IMG/VR virus record: IMGVR_UViG_3300022752_000113
Span: 1-48,487 of that record
DNA: 48,487 nt
Strand: one strand, 5' to 3'
From: a virus
Below the pieces are notes generated by a model. The model was not told the DNA's origin. It saw only the letters and a list, made by a program, of their open reading frames with translations, and searched no databases. The position numbers and the translations under genes are program-made. The first letter of the stretch is position 1. Each line of letters begins with the position of its first letter. This document shows positions 39,369-47,439 of the stretch, in pieces.

Positions 39369-39821
39369 ATGAATATAACTAATTTAGACTTTGAAAAAGA
39401 CATTAGATTTTCTATTAAGCCATCTACTATTCCTAAAGCTGGATTTGGTCTTTTTGCTGAAGATGATATAAAAAAAGGCGATAGATTATATGTCTTTGGA
39501 ATAAGCATCAAAAAATTTGATGATATAAATAAATGCACTAATTATGCTAGAAATTATAAATTTGCCGATCCAAAAGATAAAGAAAGGTGCATTATTCCTT
39601 TCAATTACGCAGGAATGATAAACCAAAATAATAAGATATTGAAAAATGCAGAAATTTCTAATGATGGAGAAAATCTTTATTTTGAATTCATCAGAGATAT
39701 TGAAAAAGATGAGGAAATTTTTACATACTACGGAGACGGTTGGTGCAGCATAGATTCAAAAGTTATGGCTTTTATAGATTCTATGATTACTCAATGTAGG
39801 CACGATCATATCGAAGGGTAA
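39369..39821 (+). CDS. SET-domain protein
   Basis: A 150-residue protein with a SET methyltransferase fold: KAGFGLFAEDDIKKGDRL (residues 23-40), NYAGMINQNN with the asparagine-type SAM contact (NxxxxxN; residues 79-88), and FEFIRDIEKDEEIFTYYGDGW (in parts: IRDIEKDEEI, YYGDGW, 120-125). SET domains methylate lysines, mainly in eukaryotes, though bacterial and viral ones exist. A target is not evident. Its 3' end overlaps the convergent tube-like gene by 35 bases. Confidence 0.75.
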   Translation: MNITNLDFEKDIRFSIKPSTIPKAGFGLFAEDDIKKGDRLYVFGISIKKFDDINKCTNYARNYKFADPKDKERCIIPFNYAGMINQNNKILKNAEISNDGENLYFEFIRDIEKDEEIFTYYGDGWCSIDSKVMAFIDSMITQCRHDHIEG

Positions 39822-40302
39822 GATCAATAGTTAAATAATTATTGTCTTGCATATCTAACTCTCCCCATTCTATATTATTCGGCCAAACATTAATAAATTT
39901 CCATGTTTCAATAACATTTCCACATCCATCGTACATTTCCAATGTTGCATTTTCTTTTTTAAATTTTCTATCATCTCCTCCGTAACCTACCTTCCACGTT
40001 CCGTTTTGCGTGTCATATTGTTCTTTTATCCAATTGAGAACAGGGTTTTGATTTTTTTTCAAATCATATAAAGTTAAATTAATTGGCTTCCAATCTGGCT
40101 TTGAAGGATAATATATTATCTCATTTAAATGCTGAACTTCTACCTCTTTAAAGCTCAAACTAGGCCTTGCACCCTTCTCAGGAGGCAATGAATTTACTCC
40201 TTGGGCACAAACTTCGTCTATTTTAAATAGCCATCTAAACTTCCTCATAAGGCATAGATCGGGCTTCTCTAATCCGAAGTCAAATCCCATTTGTTGAGCC
40301 AT
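39787..40302 (-). CDS. Tail tube-like protein (gp19 family), second copy
   Basis: A 171-residue protein with the gp19 pattern: MRKFRWLFKIDEVC, RPSLSFKEVEVQHLNEIIYYP, LTLYDLK, a WIKEQY helix, LEMYDGCGNVIETWKFINVWPNNIEWGELD (quoted in parts: LEMYDGCGN, WPNNIEWGELD) and LTIDLTLRYDRA. It parallels the next gene along its full length. It may form the tube end or a baseplate disc. A strong hairpin lies between the two genes. Confidence 0.8.
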   Translation of the reverse strand: MAQQMGFDFGLEKPDLCLMRKFRWLFKIDEVCAQGVNSLPPEKGARPSLSFKEVEVQHLNEIIYYPSKPDWKPINLTLYDLKKNQNPVLNWIKEQYDTQNGTWKVGYGGDDRKFKKENATLEMYDGCGNVIETWKFINVWPNNIEWGELDMQDNNYLTIDLTLRYDRAYIE

Positions 40303-40323
40303 TTTTATTCCTCTTTAAATAGG

Positions 40324-40360
40324 CACAAGAGGGTTTATAAGATAAACCCTCTTGTGTTTT
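40324..40360. terminator. Very strong hairpin between the two tube genes
   Basis: A 15-bp perfect stem, CACAAGAGGGTTTAT and ATAAACCCTCTTGTG, with a 3-base loop, followed on the rightward strand by TTTTAT. On the leftward coding strand the T-run is absent, so it may act as an attenuator or an mRNA end rather than a full terminator. Confidence 0.6.
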
Positions 40361-40387
40361 ATATGAATGATAATTTTATAATAAATA

Positions 40388-40972
40388 TCAAGAGCAGCTT
40401 TCGCAATTTGGTGAAGGTTCTTTGACGCAACCAGAGAGCGACTTGTAAGCAACGTTTGAGTATCTTAGAGTAACTTCAATTGTAACTTCTTCGGAAGAAG
40501 CATAATCTAGTTCTCCAAAATTTACTGCTTGTGGCCACATGTCTCCTAGGGTCCATTGTTCAAGAGCTGTACCGCAACCATCATACAATTTCAAGCTACC
40601 AAGCCCAGCATAACCTCTTCTGATGCTATTTTGCTTTAGTGAAACTGGCTTTGTATAATCGTATACGTTTGCTAGCCAAGTCCAAAGACCTTCGTTTCCT
40701 GTTCCGCCGCTGACTGCAACGTCATAATAGGTAACAGTAAGAGTTTCCCAAGTGCCTTTTCCTGGAATCCAGGTCTTTGCATTTAGGTAATTAATTTCCT
40801 GTTCTTCTATTGTGATATTTGGTCTTGCTGCGGTCTTAACAAAGTGTTCTGGGACCAATTGAGCTCCTTGAGCCCCTCCATCCTGTTGTTTGAAAACTTC
40901 AAATGTCCACCTAAACTTTCTCTTATGTAGAACACCTGAGCCACCTAGTTGGCCAATACCCATGTCTATCAT
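40388..40972 (-). CDS. 19: Tail tube protein, gp19-like
   Basis: A 194-residue protein with the gp19 tube fold: LHKRKFRWTFEVFKQ, RPNITIEEQEINYLNAKTWIPG (in parts), TVTYYDV, WTWLANVY, GSLKLYDGCG, WPQAVNFGELDYASSEEVT and RYSNVAYK. It makes the inner tube of the contractile tail. Situated right after the sheath gene, as in T4 (18-19). Its Cys-rich end (CVKEPSPNCESC) is unusual. Confidence 0.88.
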   Translation of the reverse strand: MIDMGIGQLGGSGVLHKRKFRWTFEVFKQQDGGAQGAQLVPEHFVKTAARPNITIEEQEINYLNAKTWIPGKGTWETLTVTYYDVAVSGGTGNEGLWTWLANVYDYTKPVSLKQNSIRRGYAGLGSLKLYDGCGTALEQWTLGDMWPQAVNFGELDYASSEEVTIEVTLRYSNVAYKSLSGCVKEPSPNCESCS

Positions 40973-41007
40973 TTTTTATTCTCCTTATTTTTTTACTTAA
41001 TTTTTTC

Positions 41008-43440
41008 TTAGAAACTTTCGGCAATTCCTTCAAAACTGCCTGTTCTATGAATGCTAAACTCAAGGAACATAAATTCTACCGCTCTTGTTGGTTGAACACC
41101 AATTCTGGCTCTGAATTCATTTCTATCAATAACATCCGGTGTATTTAGCTCGGTGTCTGCTTTGATAATGAAATCTGTCAATCCTCTTCCAACTTGAACT
41201 TGTTCAAGAATCTTAGTTGCTATTGTGATGAACTTCTGTCTGAATATTTCATCATGTGGTTCGAATAGCAAGATTCTAGAAGCAGCTCTAATTCTCTTTT
41301 CTATTACGAACATTAATCTTCTTACGTTGACTCTATCCAATGCTGTTGGTTTTCTTTGTAGTGTCTTTTGACCCCAAACAACATAGTCTTGTGAATCAAT
41401 GTATTGAACGATAGGATTGATTGCATTTCTATTTCCATACATCAAGTCTCTTTCTTCTAATGTTGGTCTGCTGAAAACGTCTGTTATATTTGGAACAACG
41501 CCTCTAGTTAGACCCGCTGGTGCAAACCAAGGTGCTGCCAAGAAGTCGTTTCTGGCATAAACAGCCATTACAGAGCCACTTGGTGGAACCCATACGTCAA
41601 CATTGTTGAATATGTCACGGATCTTGACCCATGGCCAGTATAGTGCAGCAAAGTCAGAATCAAATCTAGTTGTGTTCAATGGATGAGAACCGTTTTGCCA
41701 CATTACTATTTCCTTGACAGTTAGTCCGAATGGAGGATCAATAATTGCCAAGCAATCTGATCTTACATTTTGACACATGTCAATTAGGGCCAAAACTACG
41801 CCGGTTGAACAATGGCCTGGAACAGCAACAATATCAAGATCAATTTGTTCTGGTTCGCTCAAGGCATATATTCCTGACATTCCTAGTAGATTTCCAATTA
41901 TTAGATAATCTTGATCATCTGGGTCTGCTGGTATTCCGTCTTTTCCACCTGATAAACTATAGGTTCCATCAAGAGGAGGAGCAGGATTATCAGTGTTATC
42001 AACAACTCTTACGTAGTCAGAAACTAAAGATAAGAATGTTTCTACATAAAATCTGCTGGACTCATCCTTGGTAAGATTTCCCCAAGATTCCATTTGGACT
42101 CCATTGTTATAAACTTCCATTATGAAGTTGCCTTCTCTAATGTTATTCTTAACAACAATTTGAGTCGCATTTCCATCAACGCCCGCTGTATCGGCAGTAA
42201 CTCTAACAGAAACATCTCCCGTTGTGTTGCTGTCTCCTGATACTAAACCTAAGTCTTGGATGTTGGCATCTCCTGTTACTCCACTAGGAGTAATGCCCTC
42301 GGCTGTGTACCATATTCCTGGAGTTGATTCGTCATCGGTTGGATCTTCTAGTGGTTGGTCAAATCCGAAGAATTCAAATGTTGAGCTTTCGCTCTTTATT
42401 AGTATTCTTGCGTCTCTACCATGGTGTAATGTTTTTACCGAAACATTGTTTCCAACTGCAACTGCTTCAAATCCTCCTGGAACGTCTCCACTGCTTATTT
42501 GGTTATTGATTTCTGTAACCACAGCCGATGTTGAAACTGTAGAATCACCTGCAAAAGTTGACAAGTCAATTACTTGAACAACATTGTCTATGTTTACATT
42601 GTCTGTTCCGTCTACTACAACTTGTAGATCATATGAAGTTAGTTTTGTAAAGTCCCAATTTCCTGCGGTGTTGTATGAATCATCTGGATACATATCCAAA
42701 GCACCTGTAAATTGAGCAACAGTTAATCCTTGAGCCAAACCTGTTGGATGGTCTACTCCTATTGGTCCATAAATTGCATCTTGAACTGATACTAGTTCTA
42801 GTGTTGCACTAGGTCCGAAAGAAAATACTGTTCTAACTGCAATTTTTGCACTTACTTCATCTGTTGCAAAGAATTCAATTCCATCTATATCTGGAACTAA
42901 CTGTGAATTTAAGTCTTCTGCTAATTGAGCAGCAGAGTAGCCTGAGTCATTTACTACCGGATCTGGATGGTCTGAGTTAGCTAATACAACTAGTGTTTTT
43001 GATGCCAAAACTCCATTTAGTCTCCATCTCAAATAACCAGCCTTATTGAAATCATAATTTCCGGCAGTGTCAGATTGGAGAATTACTTGGCCACCAGCGC
43101 TAGGAACTTCTACGTAGGCTGCTGTTGCTGCTTCTGAACTTACTGCGTCTGTGTCAGCAACTCTTACTATGTATAGTTCATTGGCAACCAATAAATATTG
43201 CTCGGCGGCGTATATTAGATAAGGGTCGCCACTTTCTGGATGCGGATATCCAAATACAGTATTTAGCTGTCTTCTTGTGGATATCATCGTAGGTATGTTT
43301 ATTGGTCCTTTGCTTGCAAATCCAACCAGTCCAGCTCTGTGAAAAGATTGCTCTGGAGCAATAAAGCTTAGATCTTTTTCAGTTATACGAACTGATGGTG
43401 AAATTGTATTTGAAGGTGGAAAACCTTTTAGTATTGCCAT
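41008..43440 (-). CDS. 18: Tail sheath protein, gp18-like
   Basis: An 810-residue contractile sheath subunit, longer than T4 gp18 (659). The N-terminus (PSNTISPSVRITEKDLSFI, HRAGLVGFASKGPIN) and the C-terminal core (TLQRKPTALDRVNVRRLMF, EKRIRAASRILLFEPHDEIF, GRGLTDFIIKADTELNTPDVIDRNE in parts, RIGVQPTRAVEFMFLEF) are typical of the family. The middle, about 90-480, contains extra Ser/Thr/Asp-rich domains that likely sit on the outside. It contracts at infection. Gene order 15-18-19 is T4-like. Confidence 0.93.
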   Translation of the reverse strand: MAILKGFPPSNTISPSVRITEKDLSFIAPEQSFHRAGLVGFASKGPINIPTMISTRRQLNTVFGYPHPESGDPYLIYAAEQYLLVANELYIVRVADTDAVSSEAATAAYVEVPSAGGQVILQSDTAGNYDFNKAGYLRWRLNGVLASKTLVVLANSDHPDPVVNDSGYSAAQLAEDLNSQLVPDIDGIEFFATDEVSAKIAVRTVFSFGPSATLELVSVQDAIYGPIGVDHPTGLAQGLTVAQFTGALDMYPDDSYNTAGNWDFTKLTSYDLQVVVDGTDNVNIDNVVQVIDLSTFAGDSTVSTSAVVTEINNQISSGDVPGGFEAVAVGNNVSVKTLHHGRDARILIKSESSTFEFFGFDQPLEDPTDDESTPGIWYTAEGITPSGVTGDANIQDLGLVSGDSNTTGDVSVRVTADTAGVDGNATQIVVKNNIREGNFIMEVYNNGVQMESWGNLTKDESSRFYVETFLSLVSDYVRVVDNTDNPAPPLDGTYSLSGGKDGIPADPDDQDYLIIGNLLGMSGIYALSEPEQIDLDIVAVPGHCSTGVVLALIDMCQNVRSDCLAIIDPPFGLTVKEIVMWQNGSHPLNTTRFDSDFAALYWPWVKIRDIFNNVDVWVPPSGSVMAVYARNDFLAAPWFAPAGLTRGVVPNITDVFSRPTLEERDLMYGNRNAINPIVQYIDSQDYVVWGQKTLQRKPTALDRVNVRRLMFVIEKRIRAASRILLFEPHDEIFRQKFITIATKILEQVQVGRGLTDFIIKADTELNTPDVIDRNEFRARIGVQPTRAVEFMFLEFSIHRTGSFEGIAESF

Positions 43441-43444
43441 AATT

Positions 43445-43669
43445 TTATTCTCCCTTGTTCAACTCTTTTTTTGTTAGGTATCTAGTAGAAATCAAACCCA
43501 TTTTTTCTGCTCTTTCAACATATTCCGTATTTCTTTCATCTTCTAGGTAATAAGTATTACGTCCTGCTCCTAAACCTGGAATATTTAGAGTTGTAAAAGC
43601 TTTAGGGGCCTTTCTTGATCTAATTACTAACTGTACTGGACTTTTCATTTTATTTTTTATTTCGATCAT
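43445..43669 (-). CDS. Small conserved tail-region protein
   Basis: A 74-residue protein: MKSPVQLVIRSRKAPKAFTTLN, a GLGAGRNTYYLEDERNTEYV turn and a basic end. Between gp15 and gp18. I recall similar proteins beside sheath genes in aquatic T4-like phages, function unknown. It directly abuts both neighbours. Confidence 0.6.
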   Translation of the reverse strand: MIEIKNKMKSPVQLVIRSRKAPKAFTTLNIPGLGAGRNTYYLEDERNTEYVERAEKMGLISTRYLTKKELNKGE

Positions 43670-44667
43670 TATTGCCCTTTCTTATACTCTTCAACTTCTT
43701 CTTCTAACCTTCCTAAAACTTCTTTGATTTTATTTTCCTCTACACTGTTGTAAAAATCAATTTTAGTCTTAAGTACCGACTTCTTACGAGTTATCGGCTG
43801 TGGTATATATGTCTTAGCGGTAAAATTTATTTCATATTTTATTATTCTTTGATTTTGATCGCCAGGCTCATAATCAACATTGTTTGCAACAGAGTCTAAA
43901 CTTACCGTTGTTTCCCAATGAACACCACGTACACTTATATATGCAATAGGAGAAAATTTTAAAAATATTTGTTCTAAAATTTGATCTACGTCTTCCATAA
44001 ACATAGTCCAAATTAATAAAGTATAGCCTTTATTTATAGGAATTCCGCGAGAAACACCGAACACAGTATCTCTTTCATATTTTTCTTTTATTGCAAATCC
44101 TGGCTTGCCATCAGATCGTAAGTCTCTTAAGTAATCTAAAGCTCTATGATATGTGTATCTTTCTGTATCGAAATCCATTGAATTTGAATAAATTGCCATC
44201 ATTGGCAATCTTATTCTTTCAACAACCAAACTGCCGTCTTTTCTAGTGTTATCTTGAAGTATCCAAGCAACTGCTTTTTCTTGAGTTCCCCATATTATTG
44301 GTACTTTATGAGCTTTTCCATCTTCATCTATTACCACTACGTTATTGAATAAATTCAACATTGCTTCATCGCAACCTCTTATACTTTTTGAATATCTATA
44401 AACCACTTCTCTAGTGGGGGATTTTATATCTTCTACAATTTGTCCGGTTTGAATTGGATCGCATTGAGCTTCTTCCCCCAGTCCAATTTTTTTATTGGCT
44501 GATTCTTCTAGCCACCCTAAATCTGGGCCCTGCACAGATTTTAAAGTTTCTTCATTTTTGCCACATTGACTAGGAACTTGGTCTTTATTTAATTGAGACT
44601 GAATGGGACTTTTGGCATTGCATTCATTTATACTTTTGTTGGGATAATTTCCTGGATCTACAGACAT
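43669..44667 (-). CDS. 15: Tail sheath stabiliser, gp15-like
   Basis: A 332-residue protein. The first about 90 residues are polar, then a gp15-like core: VPIIWGTQEKAVAWIL, VERIRLPMMAIYSNSMDFD, a TLLIWTMFMEDVDQILEQIFLKFSP helix (in parts), VHWETTVSLDSVANNVD and KYEINFTAKTYIPQPI. T4 gp15 caps the tail and joins it to the neck. Position between gp14-like and gp18 genes supports this. The N-terminal extension is longer than in T4. Confidence 0.78.
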   Translation of the reverse strand: MSVDPGNYPNKSINECNAKSPIQSQLNKDQVPSQCGKNEETLKSVQGPDLGWLEESANKKIGLGEEAQCDPIQTGQIVEDIKSPTREVVYRYSKSIRGCDEAMLNLFNNVVVIDEDGKAHKVPIIWGTQEKAVAWILQDNTRKDGSLVVERIRLPMMAIYSNSMDFDTERYTYHRALDYLRDLRSDGKPGFAIKEKYERDTVFGVSRGIPINKGYTLLIWTMFMEDVDQILEQIFLKFSPIAYISVRGVHWETTVSLDSVANNVDYEPGDQNQRIIKYEINFTAKTYIPQPITRKKSVLKTKIDFYNSVEENKIKEVLGRLEEEVEEYKKGQ

Positions 44668-44699
44668 TTGTTTTCCTCACTAATTTATTTAGTAAAGAT

Positions 44700-44837
44700 A
44701 TGAAATATTATAAAATTGTAAAAAAACAAGTTAAAAATCCTAAAAAGCCTTATATTAAAGAAATAATTATAAATAAAAAACCTGTTTTTCCAAGAATTAT
44801 GTTTTGGAAATCACTGATTAGGAAACTCACCAAATAA
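44700..44837 (+). CDS. Possible small basic rightward gene
   Basis: A 45-residue frame rich in Lys, Ile and Tyr (MKYYKIVKKQVKNPKKPYIK to KSLIRKLTK). It occupies the gap between two leftward genes and overlaps the end of the tagged gene at 44811. No ribosome binding site. Could be real; evidence is only the open frame and its charge. Confidence 0.35.
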   Translation: MKYYKIVKKQVKNPKKPYIKEIIINKKPVFPRIMFWKSLIRKLTK

Positions 44838-45323
44838 AGCTTTTTTCATGTTTACATTGCTGGCTCCTGTTGCACTTTGAATTGACTGTCCAATTTGATG
44901 CAATAAAGCATATCCTTTATTTTTATTTTTCATTTTAGAAATCAAATTCAATAATTTTCCTAAAACATTTTGCATTTGAGAGCTAAGAACTTTTAATTCT
45001 TTATCTTCTTCATTCCAATTGCTAATTAATTCACTTGGTTTATATTCTTCAAGTTTTGGATTTGAGTGCAAATGGTAATCTTTATCATCCATGTACATAT
45101 CTGAATCTCTGTCGTAATATTTTCCTTCTTTTGGATCATAGTAAACTACCTTGCCACTTTTTAGCATAAAAGGGCCTTCTAGTCCTTCAATTTCTGTATA
45201 TCTGTCTTTATCTATTGGCGGCATCTTTTTGCCGTACTTGTTCAGTACGGATTGAATAAATTGTTTTTTTTGATCCACAGAATTTTGTTTGTTTTCTACT
45301 ATCCAATTTGAAAATTTTTTCAT
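44811..45323 (-). CDS. Tagged protein inside the neck/tail cluster
   Basis: A 170-residue protein with the tag MKKFSNWIVENKQN at its start. After it come VLNKYGKKMPPIDKDRYTE, GPFMLKSGKVVYYDPKEGKYYDRD and a helical C-terminus (MQNVLGKLLNLISKMKN). Lying between gp14- and gp15-like genes suggests a virion part, which links the tag family to the particle. GATAAATA and AAGGA precede the start. Confidence 0.7.
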   Translation of the reverse strand: MKKFSNWIVENKQNSVDQKKQFIQSVLNKYGKKMPPIDKDRYTEIEGLEGPFMLKSGKVVYYDPKEGKYYDRDSDMYMDDKDYHLHSNPKLEEYKPSELISNWNEEDKELKVLSSQMQNVLGKLLNLISKMKNKNKGYALLHQIGQSIQSATGASNVNMKKALFGEFPNQ

Positions 45324-45341
45324 TTTTATTTTCCTTATTTA

Positions 45342-45893
45342 TCAACTTCTTTTATTTAGATCATTTAAATCAAAATCTGGTTTTTTTTCTGTAACTTTTC
45401 CTTCTCCTGTAGTTATGCTTTCTTGGAATCTTTGACATAGAATTTGAATTCTAATTTGACTCCAAAGCATTGTTTCTCCTATATTTCTTTGAATTATTAC
45501 CCAATCTTCTTTTCTATGAGGCGTATGAATTCTAGATCCTATTTTTGGAGGATGTCCTACTCTATCCAAAACATCTCTGTAATTTAGATCAAAAATTATT
45601 TCGTCTGGCGAATCTATTCCGAATGCATTTTGATAATTTTGATTAGGTATAGGCTCGTAACTTGCGTATAAAACTATAGGATTATTAGACCAAATTTTGC
45701 CTCTGTCTTCCCTATAAACCCTATCCAAAGAACCAGTTTGAATAAAAACTTCATAATAAAAAATAGGGGATCCATATATCTTTATCATTTCTGCATCCCA
45801 AGTGTTAAATAAACAACGCTCGGGATTATCTGGGTCGAATTGATCCAAACTACCTATAGGTTTATATGGAGAACCATCTGAATTTTTTAGCAT
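45342..45893 (-). CDS. 14: Neck protein, gp14-like
   Basis: A 183-residue protein aligning in pattern with T4 gp14: AEMIKIYGSPIFYYEVFIQ, IWSNNPIVLYASYEPI, then FGIDSPDEIIFDLNYRDVLDRVGHPPKIG (in parts: FGIDSPDEIIFDLN, PPKIGSRIHTP) and WVIIQRN. gp14 joins the head-tail neck. It is shorter than T4 gp14 (256). AAGGAGG precedes the start, and CATAAATA is just upstream. A tagged gene follows. Confidence 0.68.
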   Translation of the reverse strand: MLKNSDGSPYKPIGSLDQFDPDNPERCLFNTWDAEMIKIYGSPIFYYEVFIQTGSLDRVYREDRGKIWSNNPIVLYASYEPIPNQNYQNAFGIDSPDEIIFDLNYRDVLDRVGHPPKIGSRIHTPHRKEDWVIIQRNIGETMLWSQIRIQILCQRFQESITTGEGKVTEKKPDFDLNDLNKRS

Positions 45894-45907
45894 AAGCCTC
45901 CTTGCGT

Positions 45908-45915
45908 TATTTATG
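45908..45915 (-). promoter_or_regulatory. T4-late-like box of the gp14-like gene
   Basis: CATAAATA on the leftward strand, 14 bases before the ATG at 45893 with AAGGAGG in between. Confidence 0.5.
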
Positions 45916-45923
45916 CAATGAAA

Positions 45924-46325
45924 TTAACTTAATTGAACTTGAGGACGAACAGCTATTTCTCCGCCGCCAGAAGGCAAAGCAAAAGGTGCTCCTGGGAATC
46001 TTTCAGCCCATAGCAAATTGCCCGTAGGAGTATCTGTTACGTAGTATCCGTATACACTTTCTCCAACTGAGAATGTGAAGGTGATACCAGCACTATAAAG
46101 TGCAGAGCTAGTTCCGTCTGTTGTTCCAACGCTCCATGAGCTTCCTGATAGTGTTGCCGAACTGTAACCTGATGAAGTGGCCTCAGTGTATGTGCTTGAA
46201 ACATCTAATTCTGATGGTGTTATATCGTTTACGTATAAGTGCAAAACTAAATTAGTTGGAGATACATTGTTTACTATGTATTTTAGTAATCTTACTTCTC
46301 CCACGTTGGGTACTACCAGGGCCAT
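45924..46325 (-). CDS. Virion structural protein, beta-rich
   Basis: A 133-residue protein with MALVVPNVGEVRLL then NLVLHLYVNDITPSELDVS and a Ser/Thr/Gly-rich middle. Similar short proteins beginning MALVVPN are common in aquatic phages near head or tail genes. TAGGAG precedes the start. No catalytic residues. Function in the particle is unknown. Confidence 0.6.
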   Translation of the reverse strand: MALVVPNVGEVRLLKYIVNNVSPTNLVLHLYVNDITPSELDVSSTYTEATSSGYSSATLSGSSWSVGTTDGTSSALYSAGITFTFSVGESVYGYYVTDTPTGNLLWAERFPGAPFALPSGGGEIAVRPQVQLS

Positions 46326-46357
46326 AATTTTTCTCCTAAAAAAGTGATTTGTCTTTT

Positions 46358-46369
46358 ATTATATATAAG
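46358..46369. promoter_or_regulatory. Palindromic TATATATAA box between divergent genes
   Basis: TTATATATAA reads as a late-type box on both strands: leftward TATATAAT for the 46325 gene and rightward TATATAAG for the 46396 gene. Confidence 0.45.
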
Positions 46370-46395
46370 TGAATAATTATTTTTTTTTTACCAAT

Positions 46396-47094
46396 ATGTC
46401 AATTACCGATAAAGAGGGAAAAGTCTATAAAATATCTGGGCCAAATAAACTTGCAAAAGCACAAGTTTCTTGGGATATTAAAAAATTGGTATTTCATAAC
46501 TTTAACTGGCCAGAAATTAGAACATCTGCTGACAAAAAAATAACAAAAAATAAAATTAAAATTAAAGAAAATATACAAGAAATAAAACAGCCAGAAGTTC
46601 CAATTGCAATTTCAGAAGAGCAAATTTCTTATAAAGAATCACAATATCAAGAAATTAAAGAACCCGAATATAAAGAAACTCAAGAGCCAGAACAAGAAAC
46701 TAAAAAAGAGACTTTAGAATTTGAACTTCCAATGATTAAGTATAAGGTTCTAATGCACTGTCTTCCAGCAGAAAGAAAAAGTTATCAAGACAATCTTTAC
46801 GGAGAAAGTTGGACAAAAGTTACTTACAAAAAGAAATTTATTTTTCCTGCTGTTATTATTGATAACGAAGATTTGTTTATGACCTTTTGGTCCTCAGATC
46901 CAAAAGAAAAAATAACTCTAGATTCTATTGTCTATCCTTTTGTTTATGAAGTTTATGAAGAGAGCACTGATTCTTACAATCGAGTTCCTTATAACCAACA
47001 TAGATGGTGGAAAATAGTTGAAAAAGAAAACAAAGATATTGGTTGGATCTATAAGGCCATACCATCCGACAACCAACCAGATTTTTCAGATTGA
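46396..47094 (+). CDS. Conserved phage protein with a repeat-rich middle
   Basis: A 232-residue protein from the ATG at 46396 (MSITDKEGKVYKISGPN). A GTG nine codons earlier is possible. Residues about 50-110 are Glu/Lys/Pro-rich and repeated (KEPEYKETQEPEQET). The C-terminal domain (GESWTKVTYKKKFIFPAVII, WSSDPKEKITLDS, HRWWKIVEKE) looks globular and beta-rich. Beside neck genes, so likely structural. No Shine-Dalgarno. Confidence 0.62.
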   Translation: MSITDKEGKVYKISGPNKLAKAQVSWDIKKLVFHNFNWPEIRTSADKKITKNKIKIKENIQEIKQPEVPIAISEEQISYKESQYQEIKEPEYKETQEPEQETKKETLEFELPMIKYKVLMHCLPAERKSYQDNLYGESWTKVTYKKKFIFPAVIIDNEDLFMTFWSSDPKEKITLDSIVYPFVYEVYEESTDSYNRVPYNQHRWWKIVEKENKDIGWIYKAIPSDNQPDFSD

Positions 47095-47095
47095 A

Positions 47096-47380
47096 TTATT
47101 TGAATATTTTAGCGTCATTAGGAACTTCTTTTGTTAGATTAACTTTCATTCCTATCTTTGACAAAGATTCTTTATGCTGCTCAACAGAAAGATGAAATCC
47201 TCTTTGAAAGCAATCGCTCACTAACTTAACAAATCCAGTTACGTCTTCCTCAACAGTAAGACCCACACAAATTCTATCTATGAATTTTTCATTTTCTCCA
47301 TATTTTTCTTTTAATATCTCAAAAAGATATTTTTTAATATTTGGAGCATGAGGATTTGCAAAAAAATTTGACCAACTCAT
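47096..47380 (-). CDS. Small hypothetical protein
   Basis: A 94-residue protein, MSWSNFFANPHAPNIKKYLF then RICVGLTVEEDVTGFVKLV and CFQRGFHLSVEQHKESL. Mostly helical. Convergent with the 46396 gene and divergent from gp13. No known family. Confidence 0.5.
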   Translation of the reverse strand: MSWSNFFANPHAPNIKKYLFEILKEKYGENEKFIDRICVGLTVEEDVTGFVKLVSDCFQRGFHLSVEQHKESLSKIGMKVNLTKEVPNDAKIFK

Positions 47381-47439
47381 GTCATATAATAGTTTATTTT
47401 ATTTAAAAATAATAATACATATCTTAGGAGAAAAATCAT

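Noticed and set aside
41745-42577. Rightward open frames inside the sheath gene
   Set aside because: They are antisense shadows of the conserved gp18 coding sequence.
44700-44837. Terminator or RNA gene in the gap between gp15-like and tagged genes
   Set aside because: No stable hairpin was found; an open basic frame explains the stretch better.
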